Assembly: GCA_045805265.1 (NCBI GenBank)
Contig: JBJMLO010000011.1
Coordinates: 248,001-312,000 of the forward strand
Direction: 5' to 3'
Source of the DNA: JBJMLO01 sp045805265
GTDB lineage: Bacteria; Actinomycetota; UBA4738; JACQTL01
Length of the DNA: 64,000 nt
In this document: positions 17,335 to 25,701 of the stretch, one piece after another
Layout of the letters: every line of letters begins with the position of its first letter
Position numbering within the stretch: position 1 is the stretch's first letter
Notes under the pieces: model-generated
Told to the model about the DNA's origin: nothing
The model's input: the letters and a program-made list of their open reading frames with translations, nothing else
The model's database searches: none
Made by a program: the position numbers and the translations under genes

Positions 17335-18630
17335 TCAGGCCGCGGCCGACAGGCGGTGGACCGTCATCGGCAGCCCGCCCCGGGGGCGAAGCACGAACAG
17401 GCGTTCCGGGACCACGGTGTGCCCCTCCGCCAGCCGCAGGTCGAAGCGCTGCGCGATGGTCGCGATGATCAGCTGGGCCTCGAGCAGCGCCATGTTGTGC
17501 CCGATGCACAGGCGAGGCCCTCCGCCGAACGGGAAGTATGCGAACGGCCGGCGGCGGGCGGCCCTGGACTCCACCATGCGGTCGGGGTCGAACCGCTCCG
17601 GCTCGGGCCAGTACCGGGGGTTGCGGTGGGTGACGTACGGCGACAGCGCCAGCACGCTGCCGGCGGGGATCGCGACGTCGCCCAGCCGGTCTTCACCCAG
17701 CGCCCGCCGGCCCAGGATCCACGCCGGCGGGTACAGCCGGAGCGACTCGTCCAGCATCCGGCGCGTGTACGACAGCGCCCCGAGGTCGCGGAACCGCGGC
17801 TCCCGCCCCCCGAGCACGGCCGCGAGCTCCGCCCGGACGTTGGCCAGGACCTCCGGGTTCTGCGACAGGAGGTACCAGGTCCACGACAGGGAGTTCGCCG
17901 TCGTCTCGTACCCCGCCAGGATCAGCGTGACGACCTCGTTCTGCAGCTGGGCGTCGCTCATGGGCTCGCCGGTGTCCTCGTCGCGCGCGTCCATCAGCAT
18001 CGTCAGCAGGTCGAGCTCGCCGTGCGGGGCCGCGCGCCGCGCTGCGATCATGCGTTCCACGGTCTGCACCAACCGCGCCTTCGCCGACGCGAACTCGGGC
18101 TTGTCGGGGGCGGCCAGCATCCTGGCGCCCACGGCGATCTGCCGCCCGATCTCCTCGACGTCCTCGGCGATGTCGGCGCCGAACAGCGACCGCGCGGTGA
18201 TCGTCATCGTCAGCGAGCCCATCTCCTCGGTCATGTCGACGGTCTCCCCGGAGTCCGCGAACCCATCCCACGGCTCGAGCATCGCGAGCGTCGCTTCGGT
18301 CATCGACGCCGCGAGCGAGTTCAGTCGCTCCACGTGGAAAGCAGGCTGCATCAGCCGGCGCTCCCTGCGCCATTCCGGCCCCTCGAGGGTCAGCAGCCCG
18401 TCGGCGACCGCCAGCTTGAACTGGGAGTTGATGAACGTTCCCTTGGAGTAGTTCGCGTGGTTGTCCGCGAGCACGTGGCGGATGAGATCGGCGTCGTCGA
18501 CCAAGAACGCACGTTCGGTCCCGGCCCGGTAGGGCGCGACGGGTCCGTGCGTGCGGGCCAGCCCCATGAGGTACCGGAACGGGTCCCGGACGGGCCGCTC
18601 GGCCTGCTGGTCGACGGTGGTGTCGGACAT
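17335..18630 (-). CDS. Cytochrome P450
   Basis: A 431-residue soluble heme monooxygenase. All hallmarks are present: the I-helix oxygen-activation motif AGYETT, the K-helix ESLR, the meander, and the heme loop FGGGPRLCIG with the thiolate Cys at about residue 375. The sequence resembles the broad CYP family of fatty-acid or alkane hydroxylating types (long F/G region, no membrane anchor). No ferredoxin or reductase gene is adjacent, so electron partners are elsewhere. A TAGACT hexamer 7 nt upstream of the ATG suggests a leaderless mRNA. The substrate cannot be inferred. Confidence 0.9.
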   Translation of the reverse strand: MSDTTVDQQAERPVRDPFRYLMGLARTHGPVAPYRAGTERAFLVDDADLIRHVLADNHANYSKGTFINSQFKLAVADGLLTLEGPEWRRERRLMQPAFHVERLNSLAASMTEATLAMLEPWDGFADSGETVDMTEEMGSLTMTITARSLFGADIAEDVEEIGRQIAVGARMLAAPDKPEFASAKARLVQTVERMIAARRAAPHGELDLLTMLMDARDEDTGEPMSDAQLQNEVVTLILAGYETTANSLSWTWYLLSQNPEVLANVRAELAAVLGGREPRFRDLGALSYTRRMLDESLRLYPPAWILGRRALGEDRLGDVAIPAGSVLALSPYVTHRNPRYWPEPERFDPDRMVESRAARRRPFAYFPFGGGPRLCIGHNMALLEAQLIIATIAQRFDLRLAEGHTVVPERLFVLRPRGGLPMTVHRLSAAA

Positions 18631-18637
18631 CCCCGGC

Positions 18638-18643
18638 AGTCTA
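18638..18643 (-). promoter_or_regulatory. -10 element for a leaderless mRNA (P450)
   Basis: TAGACT on the minus strand ends 7 nt before the P450 ATG. It overlaps the 3' end of the transposase remnant. Confidence 0.45.
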
Positions 18644-18865
18644 GGGACGCGGGAGGGGCCCGTCGACCTTCCACGTGTCGATGAGCCGGAGGATCGCCCG
18701 CATCAGGTCCCCGACACATGTGAAGGATCCTCGACGGAAAGCCTGGCGGGTGATTATCGAGAAGAACGCCTCCGCAAGGTTATCCAGCTCGCTCCTGTTG
18801 GGGTGAAGTGCAGGTGGATCGGGGGGTGCTCGGCCAGGAACGTCTTCACCTCCGGGTGGAACGGC
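18641..18865 (-). pseudogene. IS630-family transposase remnant, frameshifted and truncated
   Basis: Read on the minus strand, one frame gives VKTFLAEHPPIHLHFTPTGA and the next gives NLAEAFFSIITRQAFRRGSF followed by a helix ending in IDTW. Joined across a 1-nt frameshift near 18790, they match the DDE-domain C-terminal part of IS630 transposases (..HFTPTxxSWLNxxExWFxxLxRxAxRRGSF..). The N-terminal two thirds and the usual WTKT-type end are missing. No terminal inverted repeats were recognised. It separates the P450 from the Hint lipoprotein and marks past insertion. Confidence 0.75.
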
Positions 18866-18908
18866 CATCAGAATCTCCGCCCCCTCCCGTGGCTGTATAA
18901 GGAGGGAG

Positions 18909-19871
18909 ATGACTCGGGCGCCGCGCAGCCGTCGGATTTCCCGACCCTTCGCAAAAGCGAGTAGTGCAATTTCCGGGACCTTCCTCGCTGTGCTGATGGG
19001 GGCCTGCTTTGGGGCGAGCGGCGGCGACCGGTTCACGGTCTCACTCCATCGGGTCCCCGAAACCGTCACCTCCTGCGCCCACGATCTGGTGAAGGTGGTG
19101 CCCATGCTCGCAAGTCCTCAGCGCTGCCCACGCCTCGTCAAAGTCGCGACCTGGTTCGAGGCCACCGTCAAGAACGAGGGACCACACTCGCGGTGGGCCG
19201 TTGAGTGCACGGTGACCGGCCTCAACTCCTCGGGGGAGTCGGTCTTCCGGGGCAAGCTCCACGTTGGGAACTATTCGGGCGGCATCGAGCTCCACCCGGG
19301 CCAGACTGCGACCTTCAGGTACTACACGTTCGGCCCGCATGGGGGTTTCGCTAAGGCCCCTCCCTCGGCCGCCACCTTCTCGGCCCATTGCGACCCGGTG
19401 GACTATGGTCAATGGGGACCTCCAGTCTGTCTGGCCCGTGGGACGTTGATCGCCACACCCCACGGGCCGGTCCGGGTCCAGGACATCCGCCTAGGGATGA
19501 CCGTGTGGTCGACCGATCGGAGAGGACGCCGCATACGGGCGAGAATCGTCGCTACCGGCAGGACACCGGTTCCCCCGACAGTACGCATCGTGCGGTTGCA
19601 CCTGGTCGACGGCAGAACGGTGTGGGTATCGCCTGGCCACCCCACGCCGGACGGCCGACCGATCAGTTCACTTCGGCCCGGTGACCGGCTCGACGGTGTT
19701 CGAGTCATCAGCGTTCGTCGCGTTCGCTACCGCGGAATGCTCACGTACGACGTGCTTCCCGCCGGACCGACGTCGACGTATTTCGCCAACGGAGTCCTTC
19801 TCGGGAGTACGCTCGCTGACGTGCCGGGTTTGGTGAAGGTGGCTGACTCCCACCCTGACCAGCAGCGATGA
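18909..19871 (+). CDS. Lipoprotein with C-terminal Hint (intein/Hedgehog-like) domain
   Basis: A 320-residue protein; GGAGGGAG directly precedes the ATG. The N-terminus is basic then hydrophobic with a lipobox-like LMGAC (Cys33). Residues about 40-170 look like a beta-sandwich with three or more Cys. From Cys174 a Hint domain begins: CLARGTLIATPHG (block A), a hydrophobic strand region, VSPGHPTPDGRP (block B with its His), SLRPGDRL, and the closing strands YDVLPAG and TYFANGVLL. Canonical Hint domains end in His-Asn after that strand; here Gly-Ser follows. So the N-terminal acyl shift at Cys174 is plausible but Asn cyclisation is not. Flanked by IS debris. Confidence 0.75.
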   Translation: MTRAPRSRRISRPFAKASSAISGTFLAVLMGACFGASGGDRFTVSLHRVPETVTSCAHDLVKVVPMLASPQRCPRLVKVATWFEATVKNEGPHSRWAVECTVTGLNSSGESVFRGKLHVGNYSGGIELHPGQTATFRYYTFGPHGGFAKAPPSAATFSAHCDPVDYGQWGPPVCLARGTLIATPHGPVRVQDIRLGMTVWSTDRRGRRIRARIVATGRTPVPPTVRIVRLHLVDGRTVWVSPGHPTPDGRPISSLRPGDRLDGVRVISVRRVRYRGMLTYDVLPAGPTSTYFANGVLLGSTLADVPGLVKVADSHPDQQR

Positions 19872-19923
19872 TTTCCCGGTCGTTTCGGGGCTGGTCTCAC
19901 CCCATCTGTTCCCCCAGCGGAAT

Positions 19924-19938
19924 GGGTGTCAGGCACCC
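19924..19938. repeat. REP-like palindrome GGGTG-TCAGG-CACCC
   Basis: A 5-bp stem with a 5-nt loop in the 169-bp gap between convergent genes. Similar GGTGTCAGGCACC units are common as short scattered palindromes near REP-associated transposases, but only one copy was found here. Confidence 0.3.
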
Positions 19939-20040
19939 CTGTCACAGCATGGTTTGCGCGCCGGCTCGAGGAGCTTTAGGACGCGAGGAAGAGGGGGCCT
20001 CGTTGTCACGCCTCCAAGCCCTCTTCCGCGGCAGCCGGTG

Positions 20041-20751
20041 TCAGCCGTCCGACGGCCCCGGGGCGGCCACGTCCGCCGGAGGATCCCCCGGAAGGAGCGC
20101 CTCGGCCCGGGCCCGGGCGGTGCCCCGCAACCGCCGGATGTCCGCCATGATCCGCTCGGTGAGGGCCCGGACGTCGAGGGGGTTCCGGGGGTCGCCCTCC
20201 GCCCGGATCGACGGGCCGAACACCAGGACGACCGGCGGCCGCAGGGGCAGACCCCTGCGCAGGCCCCCCTGGGGCCACCGGTAGTTCGACCCCCAGATGC
20301 CGGAGGGGATCACCGGACATCCCGCGTCGAGCGCGATCCGCGCAGCTCCCTTCTGCCCAGCGAGCTCCTCGACCCCGTTCGTCACACGGCCCTCGGGCGA
20401 CATGCCGGCGAGCGCGCCGGACCGCACGACCGCGGCCACGGCGTGGATGGCGTCCCAGTCCCCCGTGCCCCGGCGCAGCGGGATCTGTCTCGTCCGCCGC
20501 AGCGCCCACCCCAGGACGCCCGACTCGAACAGCTCCGACAGCGCGAGGAACCGGACGGGCCGGCCCCGCCGGGCGCCGGCCATCCCGACGAAGACCGGGT
20601 CCAGGACCGAGACGTGATTCGTGCAGATCAGCGCGCCGCCCGAGACCGGGATGTTCCCCAGGTCCTCGAACCACAGCTGGAACGCCGCGCCGAACAGGCC
20701 CCCGACACCGATCCGGCCGACGTGGAACCACAGGTCGCGCTCGCCGTCCAT
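20041..20751 (-). CDS. 1-acyl-glycerol-3-phosphate acyltransferase family protein (PlsC-like)
   Basis: A 236-residue membrane-associated acyltransferase. The catalytic NHxxxxD motif is present as NHVSVLD (about residues 45-51), and the glycerol-phosphate binding motif appears as SPEGRVTNG, a variant of the usual FPEGTRS. Conserved GCPVIP follows. The enzyme should transfer a fatty acyl group from ACP or CoA to a lysophospholipid or similar acceptor. It is the last gene of a probable three-gene unit with the two small genes upstream, though a TATCCT hexamer 10 nt before the ATG suggests its own promoter. Confidence 0.85.
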   Translation of the reverse strand: MDGERDLWFHVGRIGVGGLFGAAFQLWFEDLGNIPVSGGALICTNHVSVLDPVFVGMAGARRGRPVRFLALSELFESGVLGWALRRTRQIPLRRGTGDWDAIHAVAAVVRSGALAGMSPEGRVTNGVEELAGQKGAARIALDAGCPVIPSGIWGSNYRWPQGGLRRGLPLRPPVVLVFGPSIRAEGDPRNPLDVRALTERIMADIRRLRGTARARAEALLPGDPPADVAAPGPSDG

Positions 20752-20761
20752 GCCGGCGCGC

Positions 20762-20767
20762 AGGATA
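20762..20767 (-). promoter_or_regulatory. -10 element, near-leaderless (PlsC-like gene)
   Basis: TATCCT on the minus strand ends 10 nt before the ATG at 20751. Confidence 0.35.
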
Positions 20768-20806
20768 GCCCCGGAAGCGCCCGGGGCTCGCCGCCGCCCG
20801 GCTGGT

Positions 20807-21028
20807 TCAGCCGCCGGCGGGGTGGGGATCGTGGCCGATGGGATGCTCGGACTCGACCGACCCGTCGCGGGAGTGGACCACGAGCGTGCTCGGCTGGTCG
20901 GCCGCGGCGTAGGCCTGGGCCCGGCGCAGCGCGTTGGCCCGGGAACGCCACCGGCCGAGGAGGCGCCCGCCGAGCTGCACGCCCCAGCCGATCCCCTGGG
21001 GGACCACGCGGTAGACGTTCCTGGCCAT
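20807..21028 (-). CDS. DUF2188-like small protein
   Basis: A 73-residue soluble protein whose pattern YRVVPQGIGWGVQ, a central helix with RAQAYAA, and VVHSRDGSV fits the DUF2188 family: short proteins with an alpha/beta fold whose Lys/Arg and His-Gly-Arg-Asp-Gly stretch is conserved. Function is not known. It is 20 bp downstream of another small gene on the same strand and 55 bp upstream of the acyltransferase, so the three are probably cotranscribed. Confidence 0.65.
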   Translation of the reverse strand: MARNVYRVVPQGIGWGVQLGGRLLGRWRSRANALRRAQAYAAADQPSTLVVHSRDGSVESEHPIGHDPHPAGG

Positions 21029-21048
21029 CGTGGACGGTCGGTCCCGCG

Positions 21049-21246
21049 CTACTCGACGGCCGCCCGGCGCTCGCCCAGCCGGGCCACGGCCTGGGCGGCC
21101 AACGCGGAGGCCGCGTGGAAGTCCTGGTCGGGCATGCCCGGCACGTGGTCGGAATCGGCGGCCACACCGAACTCGAGGTCCCGGGCCCGGTAGAACAGGC
21201 TGCGGTCGTCCGGATCCGTCAGCAGGGCAACCCTGATCGCCTTCAT
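21049..21246 (-). CDS. Small hypothetical protein
   Basis: A 65-residue protein starting at the ATG at 21246, preceded by GGAGGAGTG. It has an N-terminal strand (MKAIRVALLTDP) and a C-terminal amphipathic helix rich in Ala. No signal peptide and no recognised family. It is the first gene of the probable operon with the DUF2188-like protein and the acyltransferase. Confidence 0.55.
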   Translation of the reverse strand: MKAIRVALLTDPDDRSLFYRARDLEFGVAADSDHVPGMPDQDFHAASALAAQAVARLGERRAAVE

Positions 21247-21388
21247 CGACACTCCTCCCGGTCGTGCCTCCACCCTATCGGGGCGCACGGCCGGAGGGAA
21301 CGAACCGAACCGAGAATCCACCCGTTCGTCGCACGGATGTCACATGGGCGCCGATCCCGACGCCCGGCGGCGCCGGTGAGCAGGCCGA

Positions 21389-21418
21389 TTGAACAGAGGG
21401 GCTTGGACCCCATAGACT
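21389..21418 (+). promoter_or_regulatory. Promoter for the MBOAT-SGNH operon
   Basis: TTGAAC (21389-21394), an 18-bp spacer and TAGACT (21413-21418) give a good primary-sigma promoter. The predicted start near 21425 leaves a leader of about 26 nt before the ATG at 21451. Confidence 0.5.
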
Positions 21419-21450
21419 CGCCGTTTCCCATGGCCGGGAGCTAACTGAAC

Positions 21451-22890
21451 ATGCTCTTCCCCACGATCGACTTCGCGATCTTCTTCGGCGCGGTCTTCCT
21501 GGGGCACTGGCTGCTGAACCATCGGCCGGTCCCGTGGAAGCTGTTCATGATCGCGGCCAGCTACTTCTTCTACGGGTGGTGGACGCTCTCCTACGTCTGG
21601 CTCCTGGCCGCGTCCTCGACCATGGCGCAGCTCGGCGCCCTGGGCGTCCACCACGCGAGAACGGACCGGGGCCGCAGGTGGGCCATGATCGCCGGCGTCG
21701 CCGGGCCGCTCGGGCTGCTCGCGTACTTCAAGTACTACGGGTTCTTCGCGCTCAACGTCTACAACACGCTGAACCGGTTCGGGATCCACTCCCCGTTCCG
21801 GGTGCTGAGCGTGCTGCTGCCGATCGGCATCAGCTTCTACACGTTCATGGGCATCAGCTACGTCGTGGACGTGTACCGCCGCGAGACGAAGCCGGCAAGC
21901 TGGCTGGACGCGTTCGTATACCTGTCGTTCTTCCCGCACCTGGTGGCCGGGCCGATCGTGCGGACCGAGGAGCTGGTCCCCCAGATCCGGGCGCGCCGCG
22001 ATCCCCGCAACCTGGACTCCAGCCGGGCCGCCTACCTGATCATGGGTGGGCTGTTCAAGAAGGTCGTCTTGTCCTCGTACGTGGCCACGGCCATCGTCGA
22101 CCCCGTGTTCAAGGCGCCGGTGCAGCACTCCGCGCTGGAGATCCTGTTCGGGATCTACGGGTTCGCCGTGCAGATCTACTGCGACTTCAGCGGCTACACC
22201 GACATCGCGATCGGCATCGCGCTGCTGCTCGGATTCAAGTTCCCGCAGAACTTCGACCGCCCGTACACCGCCCGGTCGCTGCAGGACTTCTGGCGGCGGT
22301 GGCACATGACCCTGTCGCGGTGGCTCCGCGACTACCTGTACATCCCGCTCGGTGGATCGCGGGGATCCCGGTTGAAGACCTACCGCAACATCATGCTCAC
22401 GATGCTCCTCGGCGGCCTCTGGCACGGGGCCGGGTGGCTGTTCCTGATCTGGGGTGGCATCCACGGGACCGGACAGGTCGCCGGGCACTGGCGCCGGAGC
22501 CGCCGGCGAGAGCTCGGGCTGCCGGAACAGGACGACCGCCCGGTGGCCAGGGTGGTGCAGCGAATCGCCACGTTCCACCTCGTGTGCCTGGGATGGGTGT
22601 TCTTCAAGGTGGGATCCGACCCGACCGCCTCACTGGGGACCGTGTGGACGATCCTCGGCCGGCTGCTCACGGCGTGGGGACCGGCGCCCCTGGTGACCCC
22701 CTTGCTGCTGGGCGTGATCGCGCTGGCCATCGGGATGCAGTACGTGCCGGAGGGCACCGGCGAACGCGTCCGCGTGGCCTTCTCGCGAATGGGCGTGGCC
22801 GCCCAGGGGGTCGCGCTGGGGACGGTGCTGTTCGCGATCACGACACTGGGGCCGCAGGGCGTGGCCCCGTTCATCTACTTCCAGTTCTGA
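21451..22890 (+). CDS. MBOAT-family membrane-bound O-acyltransferase (AlgI/DltB-like)
   Basis: A 479-residue polytopic membrane protein of the AlgI type. The signature lies in the second half: LWHGAGW with His325 and GGIHG with the invariant catalytic His338. About ten to twelve hydrophobic segments are visible. Such proteins pass an acetyl (or other acyl) group across the membrane to extracellular polysaccharide, peptidoglycan or teichoic-type polymers. The next gene, one nucleotide downstream, encodes an exported SGNH protein, the usual partner that completes transfer outside. The acceptor polymer is not evident from the window. Confidence 0.85.
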   Translation: MLFPTIDFAIFFGAVFLGHWLLNHRPVPWKLFMIAASYFFYGWWTLSYVWLLAASSTMAQLGALGVHHARTDRGRRWAMIAGVAGPLGLLAYFKYYGFFALNVYNTLNRFGIHSPFRVLSVLLPIGISFYTFMGISYVVDVYRRETKPASWLDAFVYLSFFPHLVAGPIVRTEELVPQIRARRDPRNLDSSRAAYLIMGGLFKKVVLSSYVATAIVDPVFKAPVQHSALEILFGIYGFAVQIYCDFSGYTDIAIGIALLLGFKFPQNFDRPYTARSLQDFWRRWHMTLSRWLRDYLYIPLGGSRGSRLKTYRNIMLTMLLGGLWHGAGWLFLIWGGIHGTGQVAGHWRRSRRRELGLPEQDDRPVARVVQRIATFHLVCLGWVFFKVGSDPTASLGTVWTILGRLLTAWGPAPLVTPLLLGVIALAIGMQYVPEGTGERVRVAFSRMGVAAQGVALGTVLFAITTLGPQGVAPFIYFQF

Positions 22891-22891
22891 C

Positions 22892-24331
22892 ATGGACAAA
22901 CGAACCCACGACGCGCGCAAGGAACGCGAGCTCCGACGGAGGCGGGGGGCCCGGACGGGGCCGGCGTCGGGCGTCCCGTCGACGCACCCAGGCGCCGAGC
23001 CTCCGGCCCCGGCGGCGGGGTTCGCGGTGCCGCCGCCGACACGGAAGGTGTCCCCCGAGGCGACCGAGCGGGCTCCCGCAGTCGCCCCCGAGGTGGGCTT
23101 CGCGGTCCCCGCGCCGGCCCGGCTCGCCACGCGGACCGGGACGCGCGGCCACGGCCGGCACGAGGCTCCAAGCCGGCACCTGTTCCTCAGGAACCGGGCC
23201 CGGGGCGTCGCGGGGACCCGCCGGTACGGCCTGGCCGCCGGGCAGGTCCTGGTGGCCATGGTCGTGTGCATGGGGGTGTGGACGATCCTCTCGGCGCACG
23301 CGCTGCACAAGGCGGCCGAGGCCTCGCCGGTCGGCAAGCGGCGAACCGCCGCCCTCACGGTCCTGGGGCCCATCGACGCGCTGAGCCACCTGTTCTTCGT
23401 CGACCAGATGGCCGGGGCGCTCCAGCGGGCGGTGGGGCACGACCCGAACGAGGTGGCGCCGGGCGGCGGGGGGATCCTCGCCGACGGGCCTCCGCCGCCG
23501 CCTCCATCCCCGCCGCCGGCCGTGACCGTCACCCCGCCCGGCAGCACGGCCGGCCACGGGCACGGCGCCGGCCATCAGCAGGGAACGGGCGGGACCTCGA
23601 ATCCCACGCCGACGCCGCATCGCTCGGGGCAGCAGCCCCCTGGCACGGGGGCGAAGACCGTGCCGCTCCGCGTGCCGACGGCCGCGAAGCCGCTGCGGGT
23701 CCTGGTGGTGGGCGACAGCTTCGCCGAGGACGTCGAGATCGGCCTGGCCCCGGTCACCGACTCCCACTACGTCCGGATCATCCAGAAGGGGATCCACTCG
23801 ACCGGGCTGTCGCGGCCCGACTACTACAACTGGCCGGCCGCGCTCCGGTCATTCATGGCGCAGTACCACCCGGACGTGGTGATCGTGATGATCGGCGGCA
23901 ACGACCCGCAGGCGCTGCGCACCGACGACGGGCACGTCGTCGCCTGGGGGGACCCCCGGTGGCTGAAGATCTACCGCCAGCGGGTGAACGAGATGATGGG
24001 GATCGCGTCGGAAGGCGGCGCGCATGTCGCGTGGATCGGCATGCCGATCATGGGGATCCCCGGGTACAACCAGCACATCCGGGCGCTCGACGACATCTAC
24101 CAGGAGGAGGCCGCGGGGCGGCCCGACTTCCTGTTCCTCGACACCTGGGACATGTTCGCCGGGCCGGACGGCAAGTACGCCGACTACCTCCCCGACCACA
24201 ACGGGAGCCTCCACCTCGTGCGGGCCTCTGACAAGATCCATCTCTCGTCGACGGGGAACCAGCGGATGACCGGCGCCCTGATCAGGGCCATGAAGCATCT
24301 CTGGAAGCTGTCGGCGAGGGCGCTCGGGTGA
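22892..24331 (+). CDS. DUF459/SGNH-hydrolase family protein, membrane-anchored
   Basis: A 479-residue protein. A basic N-terminus (about 100 residues, Pro/Ala-rich) is followed by a membrane helix near residues 115-135, then a Pro/Gly/His linker, then an extracellular SGNH domain from about 265. The blocks are VVGDSFAED (nucleophile Ser276), GGNDPQ, and DKIHLSSTG (Asp/His450). This matches the DUF459 family of exported SGNH proteins found next to MBOAT acyltransferases, which move or remove O-acetyl groups. Only 1 nt separates it from the MBOAT gene, so the two surely form an operon. Confidence 0.8.
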   Translation: MDKRTHDARKERELRRRRGARTGPASGVPSTHPGAEPPAPAAGFAVPPPTRKVSPEATERAPAVAPEVGFAVPAPARLATRTGTRGHGRHEAPSRHLFLRNRARGVAGTRRYGLAAGQVLVAMVVCMGVWTILSAHALHKAAEASPVGKRRTAALTVLGPIDALSHLFFVDQMAGALQRAVGHDPNEVAPGGGGILADGPPPPPPSPPPAVTVTPPGSTAGHGHGAGHQQGTGGTSNPTPTPHRSGQQPPGTGAKTVPLRVPTAAKPLRVLVVGDSFAEDVEIGLAPVTDSHYVRIIQKGIHSTGLSRPDYYNWPAALRSFMAQYHPDVVIVMIGGNDPQALRTDDGHVVAWGDPRWLKIYRQRVNEMMGIASEGGAHVAWIGMPIMGIPGYNQHIRALDDIYQEEAAGRPDFLFLDTWDMFAGPDGKYADYLPDHNGSLHLVRASDKIHLSSTGNQRMTGALIRAMKHLWKLSARALG

Positions 24332-24404
24332 CCGACCGGTAGCATCCCTGCTCGCCTCCGGGATCACGCCGCAGGACGTCCGCCGCGCGGTCGACGAGGG
24401 CAGG

Positions 24405-25409
24405 GTGTCGTTCGGGTTCATCGGCGACCTGTTCCCCGAGCCGGTGGACCACCTCCCGGACACGACGATGGGCCAGTTCGCCGCCGCGAACGGGGTGCCC
24501 ATGGACCTGGTCCGCCGGGTGCACACGCGGTTCGGCCTGGCCCAGCCGGGCGAGGACGACCCGATCCGGGCCGACGAGGCGAAGTACATGCCGCTCGCGG
24601 CGCTGGCCCTGGGAGCCGGGTTCGACGACGCGGCGCTGGCACATTTCTCGAGGGTGATGGGCGAGAACCTCCGGCGGCTGGCAGATGCCCAGGTCCACTT
24701 CTTCATGACATCGGTGATCGACCCGTTGATCGGCGGCGGGCTGCCGCCGCTCAAGGCGTGGGAGCTGTCGACGGCGATGGGAAGGGAGATGCGGCCGCTG
24801 TTCCGGGAGCTCCTGCTGTGGGTGTACGAGCGGCACCAGGAGACGTACATCCTCGACAACGTCATCGAGCACATGGAGGACGTCCTGAGGGGCGAGACTC
24901 CCGGCGGACGGTCGAGGATGCGGGACCAGGCCATCGCATTCCTCGACCTCTCCGGGTTCACGCGGCTGACCGAGGAACGGGGCGACGAGGCCGCCGCGGA
25001 GCTGGCGGCGACCCTGGCCGACCTCGTGCAGGACGCCTCGCGGCCGCACGGCGGGCAGCCCGTGAAGCTCCTCGGGGACGGCGTGATGTTCCACTTCCCG
25101 CTGGTGTCCTCGGCCGTGCGGTGCGCCCTGGAGCTGGTCGAGCGGGCGCCGGCCGAGGGGCTGCCCCCGGCCCACGTGGGCGTGAGCTCGGGGCCCGTCG
25201 TGTTCCGCGACGGGGACTACTTCGGCCGGACCGTGAACATCGCGGCGCGGGTGGCCGACCGGGCCGGACCGCACCAGGTTCTGGTCACCGACGACGTGGT
25301 GCGGGCATGCGGCGACGAGGCGACGTTCGTCGAGATGGGCCGGTTCGAGCTGAAGGGGCTCGCCGAGCCGCTCACCCTGCACCAGGCGAGGCCGGCCGGG
25401 AGCGGTTGA
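24405..25409 (+). CDS. Class III adenylate/guanylate cyclase with N-terminal regulatory region
   Basis: A 334-residue cytosolic protein from the GTG at 24405. The C-terminal cyclase domain (about 165-330) has both metal Asp residues (FLDLSGFT and LLGDGVMF), and the Asn/Arg pair in TVNIAARV, so catalysis is plausible. The N-terminal region is helical and matches the regulatory half of stand-alone cyclases common in Actinomycetota. The frame stays open upstream to 24294 and encodes LLASGITPQDVRRAV, which looks like genuine protein, but there is no ATG, GTG or TTG; a CTG at 24348 could be the real start. It follows the SGNH gene closely. Confidence 0.8.
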   Translation: MSFGFIGDLFPEPVDHLPDTTMGQFAAANGVPMDLVRRVHTRFGLAQPGEDDPIRADEAKYMPLAALALGAGFDDAALAHFSRVMGENLRRLADAQVHFFMTSVIDPLIGGGLPPLKAWELSTAMGREMRPLFRELLLWVYERHQETYILDNVIEHMEDVLRGETPGGRSRMRDQAIAFLDLSGFTRLTEERGDEAAAELAATLADLVQDASRPHGGQPVKLLGDGVMFHFPLVSSAVRCALELVERAPAEGLPPAHVGVSSGPVVFRDGDYFGRTVNIAARVADRAGPHQVLVTDDVVRACGDEATFVEMGRFELKGLAEPLTLHQARPAGSG

Positions 25410-25642
25410 TCCGGCGAGATCCGATCCGCCGCCCAGGCCGGATGCCCGGCGAGGGGGTGCCGGGTGTCCGGCGCGGCCGGGCCGCGGGGGTCGCGACCCT
25501 GCCCGCGTCGGCCGCGACTCCCGAGGGCCCGTGGGCGGACCCCGAAGGACCCATCCGATTTTTCCTGTACCCAGGCCGGGCGCGGGCCAATCGGCCCGCC
25601 CACGGCCGGAGTCGAACCGGGAGCCGAGCCAGTCGAGGGCCC

Positions 25643-25671
25643 TTGGCCGATGGGACGGGCGGGTCTAAAGT
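25643..25671 (+). promoter_or_regulatory. Promoter for the GH25 gene
   Basis: TTGGCC (25643-25648), a 17-bp spacer and TAAAGT (25666-25671), about 30 nt before the ATG at 25702. The 292-bp gap 25410-25701 holds nothing else I can assign. Confidence 0.4.
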
Positions 25672-25701
25672 CGGCCCCTCGGCGCGGCCGATCCCATAAC
25701 C

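Noticed and set aside
25590..25625. T-arm-like GGTTCGACTCC on the minus strand, suggesting a tRNA
   Set aside because: The stem pairs only four of five positions, no acceptor stem partner or D-arm is found within 80 nt, so it is not a tRNA.
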